Source: Symbiodinium natans | Taxonomy: Eukaryota; Sar; Dinophyceae; Suessiales; Symbiodiniaceae | Assembly: GCA_905221605.1 (NCBI GenBank) | Contig: CAJNDS010002191.1 | Span: 1,010,526 to 1,074,525 of the forward strand | Direction of reading: 5' to 3' | Length of the DNA stretch: 64,000 nucleotides | Shown: piece by piece, positions 7,450 through 15,560 of the stretch | How positions within the stretch are numbered: position 1 is the first letter of the stretch | Layout: every line of letters starts with the position of its first letter | Position numbers and translations under genes: made by a program | Notes under the pieces: model-generated | What the model saw: only the letters and a program-made list of their open reading frames with translations | Database searches by the model: none | What the model was told of the DNA's origin: nothing

Positions 7450-9870
7450 TCAAAAAACCAACCGCATGGAGGGTCCAAACGAATCGTTCAGCTGGGCTTC
7501 ACTCGCGTTGTCAATCGGCCTGACTTTGTTTGACTGCTGCAAACCAAACCGTCGAATCGCCACCCACTGCTCGCTGCCCAGTAGTTGGGTGACTTCCTTC
7601 TCCGAAAATGGCCCATCTAGGAATCCAGCTTCCACTTCTTCCTGAGTGACACGCTCAAGCTCCTCGATCATAGTCGGTGTCTCGAGATGGTTGGCTTTCA
7701 AAGCTGCGCGAAGAAAGGGAGAAGATTCTAGAAGCTGGTCACGCGAAAGCACGGGCGGCTTCACTTGGACTTCATAACAATCCGGGCATCCTGACAGGTC
7801 GACCCCCTGCTTAAGTAGGCCAACCACTCCCAAATCGTCGTAGTGGTACTGCTTGAGCAATTCTTCCCAGAGCAATATCTTTTTCCCTTTTACCACTTTC
7901 TGCATCCATTGGGGCATCTCCGCATGCAGGGCATCCTCGCGTTTTTGTAGTTGCTTTCCCAAGATCTCCGCCTTGAGCAACGCGGTCTTTCTCTTCAAGA
8001 GTACATGCGAAGTGGAATTCTCAAGGACAAAGTCGATGGCTTCCAAGGTGTGTCCGCAAACAGGGTTCACAGTGTCGACCGGATGCTTGAGGGCCTTTGC
8101 TTCCTTCAGCCAAGCAGCTGGCGTCCTGTAGAAGCCAACCCTGCAAACGACCTCTTGGCCCCCCGCTGCACCCCCAGAATCCGGGGCCGAAAGAAGCTTG
8201 GCGCCTTCCAGAAGAACTTCGGATCGTGGCAGGTCCACGACGCGGTCGTACTCGGAGATCAAGGGGGCCGCCTTCCGGGATTGCCGGCCTTGCGCCACCA
8301 AAGTGAGTGTACGAGCAGGAAAGCGAGCTGCAAACACCAGGCCTCGCGTCTGAAGATCTGCCCAAAGAAGATCGGCCCAGCGCTCCACGAGAAGGAGGGG
8401 GTACTGGGCCTCGAGATGGGTGTCAAACGTCCAGCCAGAAGTGGACCAACGCACTTTCCATGGGGCGTGGTCATGATTGCCGGAGCAACGGCGAGCCAAG
8501 GCAAGCAAAGCCTTGCAGTTGGTGAGCAGCTTCGTGGTTTTTGGCCGGCTGCCACCATGTTCGCAAGAATCGAAAATGACCTCGTAAAGCCGGGCATGGT
8601 GAAAAAGAGCGCGGGGATCGCCACGGGCCAGGTGGGCGAGCACAGCCCAAAACCAAGAGTTCTCCGGGTTCTCAATCGTGAAGTACACGTCAGCTTGCAG
8701 ACACCAATTCAAGAGCCGCCAGCAAAAACGATATAGTTTGTTTGCCGTTTGCACACGCTCGTAGCCGATGCTGCCCGGCTTCAACGAAGGCAAACCAAGA
8801 GGATGTAGGCCTGATCGTAGCGGCTGAGGTTGAGGGGCCCCCTGTCGCACCAGAAACTTAGGCACAGGACGCCCCCTGGCACGACTCGCCGTACCACATG
8901 GTGGTCCCAGGTGCAAAGATACAGGATGCGTCGCCTGAATTTGCTCCAGAAGGAGTGCCTGCGTCTCGTCCGAAGAAAGGTCCACCCTCATGGTGGGGAC
9001 CAACGGTTTGTGCGGCGAATGATCCACCGCTAGGGCTTGAAAACCTTTGGCATGCAACGCCGCTGACAGGCTGCCACTCCCGCTAAAAAGCTCCCAGCTG
9101 ACCGGTCGCGATGGAATCGGAACCTCAGGCGGCGGCAAGCACGTCGCGGCAGGAGGCTGGGCCGAAGCGTGTGAGGGGAGCATGAAGCCCAAATCATGCG
9201 CGACACCTTGAAGCTGAGAAGCAAGCTTGTGCGAGTCACGAACTGAAAAGGCAATCAAAACCACTCGGCGCCCTTTGTAGGGCATAGTTGCATGCCTCAC
9301 TTTGCGGGCACAAAAGCAAGCCGGGCCAGGTACGACAGGTAACAGCCGCCCTTTCAACACCACCTCATCGTGCTTGAAGTTGACAGAGCCACTTGCGTCC
9401 TCAATCCAGACTTCGCCACCAGAGAAAATCCCCGGAGGGCCCAGACCGAACACAGCATTTTCACTGCTAGGATCGTTATGACTGTCCACATGTGGAAAAG
9501 TCTCCACTCCTTCCATGATGACGATTGAAGAAAAAGTGAGGCCAGGGCATCTTTGTTTAACAAAACGCGTCATGACCTTAGTGCTTGTCGCAAAAGTTGT
9601 ACAAGAATTCCTCAGTCCAACCATTCCGCCATGAACCCACAAGCCAGTTCCGAAAGCTTTACCTTCGGTAGCAGCACGGCCCTCTGTAGGGGGCTTAACT
9701 GTAGGCAGCAGATCGAAAAGCTGTAATGGATCAGCCGAATCGTTGGACGCCTTTCTCATGCACTGACATGCGAACATCTCGGCAGCATGGCAAACCTGTT
9801 TGTCCGCCACATCCGCCTCGAAGGACGGCTTAGCTTCCTTCGGAGAGTGCGTCGCGCTCCCCTGGCACCA
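7450..9870 (-). CDS. inner YR element pol, N-terminal part: TET/JBP-like oxygenase and C5-methyltransferase-like domain
   Basis: Counted from the GTG at 9810 (first ATG 9777). Residues 60-195 look like a 2-oxoglutarate/Fe(II) oxygenase of the TET/JBP type: iron ligands in FPHVDSHN (His 107, Asp 109, with the HxDxxN spacing), FSGGEVW, then the distal His 173 in RHATMPYKG and Arg 181/182 in RRVVLIAFS. Residues 238-430 look like a C5-cytosine methyltransferase: motif I ELFSGSGSLSAAL, AVDHS, motif IV GPPCGTASRA (303-305 PPC), motif VI FTIENPENS, and a motif-VIII-like GGSRPKTTKLL. A linker follows, then the RT fingers (VRPIDN). The frame is open back to the gag TGA (9871-9873), so it could be made as gag-pol. 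DNA as the substrate is inferred from the families. Confidence 0.7.
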   Translation of the reverse strand, partial: WCQGSATHSPKEAKPSFEADVADKQVCHAAEMFACQCMRKASNDSADPLQLFDLLPTVKPPTEGRAATEGKAFGTGLWVHGGMVGLRNSCTTFATSTKVMTRFVKQRCPGLTFSSIVIMEGVETFPHVDSHNDPSSENAVFGLGPPGIFSGGEVWIEDASGSVNFKHDEVVLKGRLLPVVPGPACFCARKVRHATMPYKGRRVVLIAFSVRDSHKLASQLQGVAHDLGFMLPSHASAQPPAATCLPPPEVPIPSRPVSWELFSGSGSLSAALHAKGFQALAVDHSPHKPLVPTMRVDLSSDETQALLLEQIQATHPVSLHLGPPCGTASRARGRPVPKFLVRQGAPQPQPLRSGLHPLGLPSLKPGSIGYERVQTANKLYRFCWRLLNWCLQADVYFTIENPENSWFWAVLAHLARGDPRALFHHARLYEVIFDSCEHGGSRPKTTKLLTNCKALLALARRCSGNHDHAPWKVRWSTSGWTFDTHLEAQYPLLLVERWADLLWADLQTRGLVFAARFPARTLTLVAQGRQSRKAAPLISEYDRVVDLPRSEVLLEGAKLLSAPDSGGAAGGQEVVCRVGFYRTPAAWLKEAKALKHPVDTVNPVCGHTLEAIDFVLENSTSHVLLKRKTALLKAEILGKQLQKREDALHAEMPQWMQKVVKGKKILLWEELLKQYHYDDLGVVGLLKQGVDLSGCPDCYEVQVKPPVLSRDQLLESSPFLRAALKANHLETPTMIEELERVTQEEVEAGFLDGPFSEKEVTQLLGSEQWVAIRRFGLQQSNKVRPIDNASEAQLNDSFGPSMRLVF

Positions 9871-9873
9871 TCA
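9871..9873 (-). promoter_or_regulatory. candidate readthrough TGA between gag and pol (inner element)
   Basis: Gag ends ...CTKAAQ-TGA. The frame then runs open for 20 codons into the pol start and beyond. The following bases are TGGTGC, which match no known readthrough motif. The case rests on the same in-frame TGA arrangement in the two other YR elements. Confidence 0.4.
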
Positions 9874-11079
9874 CTGCGCAGCTTTGGTACAGGTGTGACC
9901 TGGGTGGCTGCCACCACAGCCTTTCCACCAACAAATGTGGAAGCCACGCCCGCACCTATTCTTCTTGTTGACTTTGAAACCACAAGTGCCAACATTGTAA
10001 GCAAAACAAACCGGTTGATCGTTCACCTTGGTCAGCGCACCGTCGGGGACCTGGATGCCACCTCCTTTGCCTTTGCCTTTCCGGCCACGTCCTTTTCCGC
10101 GCCCGCGCCCCCGTCCTCGACCTCGACCCCAGTCGCCAACATCATCGTCAAAGGCGCGCTTGGAACTGCCACCTTGAGGAAGATGAGTCAAAAACTGGAG
10201 GACTTCGGGGCTGTCGCTGAGGCGCTTGATCTCTTTATCCAAGGGCTTAGGCTGACCTGGCTGCGGCTGAAGTTGCCCCAACAAGTTCGAGGCTGCTAGG
10301 GTGAACAAGTGACGATCAGCTGCCACAATCTGGTTCAGAGCGATTGGGTGATAGCCCGGAGGAGCGGGACGTTGAAGGACCACGTAGAGTTTATGCGACC
10401 ACCCCTCCAGGGTAGCATAGGATGCCAAGCCGGCGATGTCGAACGCAAGGCTCCTGCGTGACCATGCTTGTCGTAAGGTGAGCTCCGACCCCGTGTCACA
10501 TGAGATCAAGTCCTCGCCCTTGGCAGCGATCTTCAAGTTACCATCCGCATCAATTGCCAGTGTTTTATCCGGTTTGCTGGCCTGAATCTCTTGCTCCCTG
10601 CTTGTAAACTTCCCCGGTGGGATGTATGCCAAGACTCCCGTTTCCAGCATCTCCACGATCTGGTCGACGATGCGGTGTGAAGGCGTAGTCTGCGGGTCAA
10701 AAATGACCCCCGGCAGCCGTTTCTCCTGCGCCTTCTGCCTGGAGAGGCGCTCTGCCGTGGGCATCTTTCTGGTCAGGATCTCGGTAGTCGGCTCGACCCT
10801 CGTCTTCATGTCGTTGATGCCCAAGGCCTGTGACTCAAAGAGTATCCTTCGCAAACAAGACAGCTGATGGTGATTTGGTACAGCGGCAAAGACATTCCGA
10901 ACCCAGTTCAGGAAATCCTCCTCAGAGATCGAGGTTGGCGAGGCTCCAACCGCAAAGGCCATGGATCCGAATGTTTTGTATCCCTGACTCGTCAGCTCAT
11001 CGAAGACGTCGCTGTTGAGGCCGACCTTGTCGCACCGTTCTTTGAATGCTGCCTCGGAATCTAGCGTCACTCCTGCCAT
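9871..11079 (-). CDS. inner YR element gag-like nucleocapsid protein
   Basis: 402-aa protein from an ATG. It is presumed to coat element RNA. It shares a conserved N-terminal half with the gags at 14477-15560 and 60.5-61.7 kb: a TFGSMAFAVG / TLAQLAFCVV / SLGHLAYAVG segment, RRILFESQAL / RRLILEAQTM / RRLVFEAQTL, a KMPTAER-like motif, LPG, and an SRE or SRTHE segment. The C-terminus is basic and Gly/Arg/Lys-rich (GRGRGRGRGKGRGRKGKGKG, about 320-345). It ends with a zinc finger CFAYNVGTC....NRCGRGFHIC..KGC of CCCH type. It lies 500 bp after the YR gene and in the same frame as pol. Confidence 0.8.
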   Translation of the reverse strand: MAGVTLDSEAAFKERCDKVGLNSDVFDELTSQGYKTFGSMAFAVGASPTSISEEDFLNWVRNVFAAVPNHHQLSCLRRILFESQALGINDMKTRVEPTTEILTRKMPTAERLSRQKAQEKRLPGVIFDPQTTPSHRIVDQIVEMLETGVLAYIPPGKFTSREQEIQASKPDKTLAIDADGNLKIAAKGEDLISCDTGSELTLRQAWSRRSLAFDIAGLASYATLEGWSHKLYVVLQRPAPPGYHPIALNQIVAADRHLFTLAASNLLGQLQPQPGQPKPLDKEIKRLSDSPEVLQFLTHLPQGGSSKRAFDDDVGDWGRGRGRGRGRGKGRGRKGKGKGGGIQVPDGALTKVNDQPVCFAYNVGTCGFKVNKKNRCGRGFHICWWKGCGGSHPGHTCTKAAQ

Positions 11080-11581
11080 GGCTGCGTCCTGCTTCTAGGG
11101 GGGCTCTAACTAGCCTCTCTCTGGATCCTGGAATGTTTCCAGGTGGAGCAGTCCGCGCGAAGTTCACAATCATAGCTTCCGACGAATTCACTTTCATCGG
11201 TAAGATCAATCGCATTCAGCAGGAGGCAAGCTCACTAGCAACAACATGTTCGTCCTTCCTGGCTTTCTCTGCTTCCAACGGATGTGTTTTCCGCTGGTAG
11301 TGAGAGTTAACTGATCCGAAAACGGTGTGATGGCACAGGAAAGGACTTAACCTGATTTGCGGGTAGCCGATTCCCGCATGTTTCGGCTGAGATTCCGGCA
11401 GACAAGGTTTCTGCCGGTAGCCGTCCATCTAAATCACAGCACGTGCAAGTCGGTTTAGCAGAGAGCAAATGAGGCGCACCAGCTGGGCATGCTGTGTACG
11501 ATTACTAGCGCAATCGCCGTACGTTTCCGGCCGGGTAAGCTTCCCGACCGGTCGGCAACTCGTCCATTTCTTCCAACTTGT
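11080..11581 (-). other. spacer between YR and gag of inner element
   Basis: About 500 bp without a supported gene. Three small stem-loops lie in it, at 11358-11378, 11395-11417 and around 11532-11546. It could hold an internal promoter or RNA processing site, but nothing identifies one. Confidence 0.4.
11358..11417. repeat. pair of perfect small hairpins
   Basis: Hairpin 1: TGCGGG (11358-11363) pairs with CCCGCA (11373-11378), 9-nt loop. Hairpin 2: CCGGCAG (11395-11401) pairs with CTGCCGG (11411-11417), 9-nt loop. They lie in the spacer between the recombinase and gag genes. Confidence 0.75.
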
Positions 11582-13864
11582 TCAGCGTCTGCGTCCATCC
11601 CTAGCACGGCTGCACTGGATACAGCAGTCCGGATCTTCCGCCGCTGCACCAGCCTCCTCAAAAGCGTTATAGGCACAGGTCTTAATTCGACCACAGTAAA
11701 ACTCGACACCACCAGGACCGTCCTTCAAGCAATGGACAATCCCAGATACCCGATGGACGAAAACCTCCCCGACCTGAACCGGCTCATCAAATGGGACCCG
11801 GCACTTGCGTTCAGGATTCAAGTTTCCCGCGGCCGGGACTCCATGGGCTTCCTCACTGCCGGACGATGAGACCTCGGAACACTCGGAGTCTCCCATGGCA
11901 CCAGACTGATCATCCTCTCGAAGACCATCAGCACGTCTGTCACGATCCCCGCGTAGAGACTCCTCTCCTCCAGGTGCGTCAAAATCTTTGGCCACGCGCA
12001 AAATGCGCTGTATCTCGGAAAGATCAGGTTCATAACGCCCACTTTGGATTGTCCGAAACATCGACAGGATCTTCCCATACAGCAGGGTATAGGATTGCCG
12101 GGAATATGTCAGAGGACTTCGATCCTTTGGTTTCACGTGGTGGCCAACTAAACGCTGCTCGGCACTAGAAAACTTCACAACAGAGCTCCTCGCCGTCCAT
12201 GTGGTCAATGTGGCTTTGCATGAGTGAGAGCTAATACGTTCCAAAGTTTCTTCAGGGTGCTGCTTCCGCATTAAAAAGTCCCGTAACCAGATCGTTGCTT
12301 CAGATGAAGACATTGGCACGGTAGCCCAATCACCAGTCGCCTCTCTCCATGACGGGAGCGTGAACTCCTCCAGCGTCAGCCTACACTCTTTCCGTGCCGC
12401 CAGCCAAGCCGAACCCCAGGCGTGTTTGATGCCCGAGCCTATTGCCACATATGGTAGGAAAGTAGTTTTGGCATCCTCTGTCATGGTGGTCTTTGAGGAA
12501 AGACCCATAGCTACGATCAGCACCACAAATCCGTCCATTTGAATCTCAATGGATCTAAGCCTCTGCGCGTCACTCCATCGAGCTCCCGAGTGCAAACAAA
12601 ACAACAACTGTCCAGAGATGCAAGCTTCATACGCAACCGCACCACAGCAAAAATCTTCCAGATCTGCAGTCATGGCTACGGTAAGTTCAGATGCCTGCTT
12701 CTTCGGTCGTTTTTTGAGAAACATATCCTGTGCTACCCCACGGACTCTAGCACTAAGGACTTGTTCAGGCGGCATATTTCTGAAGACTGCCACAGAATGA
12801 AGAAAACGTATCGCTTCCAAGAAGTGCCTGGCAGAGGTCGGCCCTTGCTGATCTTCCCTGAGGGATTTGATGTAGTCGTAGATCACCTGTTCGCTAGCTG
12901 ACCATGGCGACTCGCATCCGTGATTTAGCGCCCACAAGAAATATTTCTCCAGCGAGCCACATCTCTTCTGCAAAGTAGATGTTGCCTTGCTCCTGAAGGA
13001 ATCAGCAAACGACTGCCTCAGTTCTTGGTCGTCCATCACGCGGGTGGCCAAAGTCGCCAGGCTTTGGCCCATCCTAGTAGCATCCAAATCGTACATGATC
13101 ATGTATTTGAAACGTTTCAATGCATGCACACGTTGGTCAGACTCCTCGCGCAAGACTGGTAACCTCTGTAGCAGCTTTCGAGTGGTCCCCAAAATCTTAA
13201 CAGAAGCAGCCACGGGAGGGATGTTGGCGTCGCAAGACTCGAAAACATCACGCATTCCAATAAAGGTCATACTTTCTCGCCCACGAAGGTCCCAAATTTG
13301 AGTGAAGAGACCTGGCATCTCCCAGGCCTGCAAAGGTCTCCTGGTACTTGCTTGCCTTCTCTCCATCTCCACTGCGACCCTCTGGACGTCAAGACTGGCA
13401 GCAGGCTCCGGCAAGAAGAAAACCTCTGTCTCGACAGACTCGACAGTCCTGGTGCCCTGCCTGCTTTCCACACCAGATTCATCGCCCTGTTCAGAAACAA
13501 CATCAAAATCTCTAGCCTGATTGTACCATTCCGATTCGTTCAAGCGGACAGCAGCCGAACCGGAAGGGCTCGGTCCTTCTAAGTCGAACAGATCAGTTTC
13601 CAGAGGATTATCGTCTTCAAGGCTAAAGGATGGCTCATATCTCTCCTCAGATCCAAATCCCGACAAGTCGATGCCATCTGGAAAGCCAAGTGGTCCTTCT
13701 GAATCACCACCCAGAGACTCTGCAGGAGGACCTTCTGAAGCATTAGAAGGAAAAGCCCCAATCCCCGAAGCTCCCCCAAGACTGGTTTGGGGCAGACCTT
13801 GCCACTGGTCCAGGGCTCCCGCGGGCCTTGTCAAAGCTCCAGAGCCAGAAGCAGGCGCAGGCAT
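11582..13864 (-). CDS. inner YR element tyrosine recombinase
   Basis: Integrates the DNA intermediate by strand exchange through a phosphotyrosine link. I use the ATG at 13864. The frame is open to a TTG at 13903, and residue numbers below count from there. Acidic, disordered N-terminus; helical core-binding region about 200-400; catalytic domain 430-615. Catalytic residues: Arg 442 in SGARWSD, a Lys near 471 in SSKTT, His 560 and Lys 563 in SSHSCKATLTTW, His 589 in VGHHV, Tyr 600 in PLTYS. The second Arg of the usual R-H-R-Y set is Lys, as it is in the recombinase at 57.8-60.1 kb. Past about residue 690 lies a possible zinc domain (HRVSGIVHC...CGRIKT...DPDCCIQC) shared with that protein. Confidence 0.85.
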   Translation of the reverse strand: MPAPASGSGALTRPAGALDQWQGLPQTSLGGASGIGAFPSNASEGPPAESLGGDSEGPLGFPDGIDLSGFGSEERYEPSFSLEDDNPLETDLFDLEGPSPSGSAAVRLNESEWYNQARDFDVVSEQGDESGVESRQGTRTVESVETEVFFLPEPAASLDVQRVAVEMERRQASTRRPLQAWEMPGLFTQIWDLRGRESMTFIGMRDVFESCDANIPPVAASVKILGTTRKLLQRLPVLREESDQRVHALKRFKYMIMYDLDATRMGQSLATLATRVMDDQELRQSFADSFRSKATSTLQKRCGSLEKYFLWALNHGCESPWSASEQVIYDYIKSLREDQQGPTSARHFLEAIRFLHSVAVFRNMPPEQVLSARVRGVAQDMFLKKRPKKQASELTVAMTADLEDFCCGAVAYEACISGQLLFCLHSGARWSDAQRLRSIEIQMDGFVVLIVAMGLSSKTTMTEDAKTTFLPYVAIGSGIKHAWGSAWLAARKECRLTLEEFTLPSWREATGDWATVPMSSSEATIWLRDFLMRKQHPEETLERISSHSCKATLTTWTARSSVVKFSSAEQRLVGHHVKPKDRSPLTYSRQSYTLLYGKILSMFRTIQSGRYEPDLSEIQRILRVAKDFDAPGGEESLRGDRDRRADGLREDDQSGAMGDSECSEVSSSGSEEAHGVPAAGNLNPERKCRVPFDEPVQVGEVFVHRVSGIVHCLKDGPGGVEFYCGRIKTCAYNAFEEAGAAAEDPDCCIQCSRARDGRRR

Positions 13865-14154
13865 GTCTGCGCCCAGAGGCAGAGTTGGGCAAGGTGGTTC
13901 CAATCGAGAACTGTCAAGTAGAGCAGAAAGCGGGCACCGTCACGTCTTGAAAGCAGAAGGCCGCGAAAGTCGGCCGACAAAATAAACCCGAAAATGTCCA
14001 AGCGCGCCTCAACCAGCCGCGGTAAGCGGGCCAAATAAAATGCCCTGGGTCGCAAGCGCAGCGCGACAAAAGGCGCAGCAGGCCACTCGGGCTCAGGATC
14101 GGTGCCAGCAGAGTCAGCAAAAGAATCTGTAGACAAAGTGGACTCTGAACCCAT
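13831..14154 (-). CDS. conserved small ORF upstream of YR (inner element)
   Basis: 107 codons from the ATG at 14154. The frame is open back to 14244, at the edge of repeat A1. The core DFRGLLLSRRDGARFLLYLT then VLDWN is plainly related to SFRGLLISRSEGARFLLCLT then VSDWN at the same place in the 57.5-64 kb element (57547-57858). Its last 34 bp overlap the YR ATG frame in the -1 frame. I recognise no known family. It could be a separate small protein or the N-terminus of the recombinase reached by -1 frameshifting. Confidence 0.6.
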   Translation of the reverse strand: MGSESTLSTDSFADSAGTDPEPEWPAAPFVALRLRPRAFYLARLPRLVEARLDIFGFILSADFRGLLLSRRDGARFLLYLTVLDWNHLAQLCLWAQTCLRLLLALEL

Positions 14155-14240
14155 GGGCCGGCTGACAGCCGGAGGTTGGAACTGGGGCCTGTTCGACAAA
14201 GACCTGTTTAGGCCCCACACACGATTCAGGAACAGAGCCC

Positions 14241-14468
14241 ACAAAAGATTGACCAGCTCAAAGCGATGTGAGCCACAAGTACTTCATGCCATGAGTGTCT
14301 CAAAAAGGTTGCATGAGAAAACTCAAAACGGTCAATCAAACAATCATGTCAGAAAGGTTTGTGAATTTCCGGCATGTATCTCTTTTGGTACTTTTTTCAA
14401 AAGCACACAAAAGAAAGGCCTATTTAATTTAGAGTGGAATGTTACGTCCGCAAGCGGAAGTATTCCTT
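14241..14468 (-). repeat. split direct repeat A1
   Basis: 228-bp upstream terminal repeat of the inner element. It matches 5699-5926 with no difference that I can see. Its outer end is CCTT, next to the 8-bp duplication. Confidence 0.9.
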
Positions 14469-14476
14469 CTTGTTGC
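14469..14476. repeat. 8-bp target-site duplication, right copy
   Basis: CTTGTTGC, identical to 5432-5439, immediately outside repeat A1. Confidence 0.8.
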
Positions 14477-15560
14477 ATGCGGACGCTCCCTGGTAACGCA
14501 GGCCCTCGGGTAGCCATTCCGACTTGCCAGCCCCGTAACCTTTCCCTATGCCAGCCTTCTCCTTGCCCTTGGGTGAGGGTTTGCCCTTTCCGGACCATGA
14601 CTCGAAGCCCCTAGGGCTCCAAAAGGACTTCCCCTTGCCCGGCTTGCCCTTGTTTGGAGCATGCTCGTACGGATGACTACGGTTGCCTTTTCCCAATCGC
14701 AACTTTCCTCCACCTTCAAAATCCCCCAAAGGAAGGAGCGCAACGATCAAATCGTAATCCTGCAGCACCGAACAAATCCTGGCATCCAAAGGCAAAGTCC
14801 CCGATGCGTCTGCACGAACCTCTGCTCCTGCCTCGGACATCTTTGCGAACGCCAACTTGTCAGCTCGCAGAATCTGCCTCAAGGAAACCTTACGGTAACC
14901 CTGTTGAGCTGGTTTGGTGAGGTACTTGAAAAGCGAGGAGACGTAGGCCTCATGCTTGTCCCAACTAATCAGCTTGGCGAATGCATATGCAACTCCTCGC
15001 CTTCTAAGGGCGTTTAACACCTGGAGGGATCCCTCTATGTCACGATCTTCCATGCCAGAGGACTCCGTAACTTTGAGTTTGCCCCCTTCGAGGGAGAGGC
15101 TGGTGGTCAACGGCTTCAAGTTCTGAACTTCCTCCTCGCGGCTGTGGCATTTTTCCGGGCCAATGTACTTAAGGCATCGGTTTTCCCACTGCTGAACGGT
15201 CATGTCCAACAAGGCATGACTAGGCTCTAACTGGCCAGTCAGGGAAATCCCCGAAAGCTGAGTGCGCAACTGGTCCATGCGTGCATTACGCTCAGCGAGT
15301 CCCACCTTCTTAGGTGAAACACCTTCGGATGGTTCTGCCATGTCCTTGAGGGAGGCTACCAACATCGTCTGGGCCTCAAGAATCAACCGTCTCAATGATG
15401 CCTTCTCGCCCACCGTAAGGTCTGCCAATACTGCTGTGCTCCATGTGTCGAAATCCGATTGAGCCAGGAGTTGCCCCGGCTGGACCACGCAAAAGGCTAA
15501 CTGAGCCAAGGTTTTGACCCCTTTAGCAGTCAGTGCATCAACGACCCGCTTGGTTAGCAA
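14477..15560 (-). pseudogene. outer YR element: gag N-terminal part
   Basis: About 360 codons of the same gag family as 9871-11079: TLAQLAFCVVQPGQL, RRLILEAQTM, an AER motif, HSREEEVQNL, LRRRGVAYAFAKL, then a Gly/Lys-rich basic tail. It stops at the inner-element insertion just before the zinc finger, which survives at 5303-5431. It starts at a TTG (15560) with further open codons upstream, so the true start is uncertain. No YR gene belonging to this outer element is seen on either side. Confidence 0.8.

Larger units (their letters stand above)
5440..14468 (-). mobile_element. inner tyrosine-recombinase retroelement, complete (9,029 bp)
   Basis: A YR retrotransposon in PAT/Ngaro-like split-direct-repeat form, read on the minus strand: A1 (14468-14241), small ORF, YR, gag, pol, B1 (6166-5923), A2 (5926-5699), 15-bp spacer, B2 (5683-5440). 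A1/A2 and B1/B2 appear identical by eye, so the insertion is young. It has integrated into the gag zinc finger of a related element and is flanked by CTTGTTGC on both sides. The gene order differs from textbook DIRS/Ngaro elements, where the recombinase is usually last. The same order recurs in the element at 57.5-64 kb. The pol frame contains one internal TGA (7450-7452). Confidence 0.9.

Noticed and set aside
7450-9810. Methyltransferase domain as the N6-adenine (Dam-like) type known from DIRS elements
   Set aside because: There is no DPPY/NPPY box. The motif IV position reads PPC, followed by an ENP motif, as in C5 enzymes.
7450-9810. Oxygenase domain as an AlkB or prolyl-hydroxylase type
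   Set aside because: The HxDxxN spacing and the distal HAT..P...R pattern fit TET/JBP better. A profile search could still overturn this.
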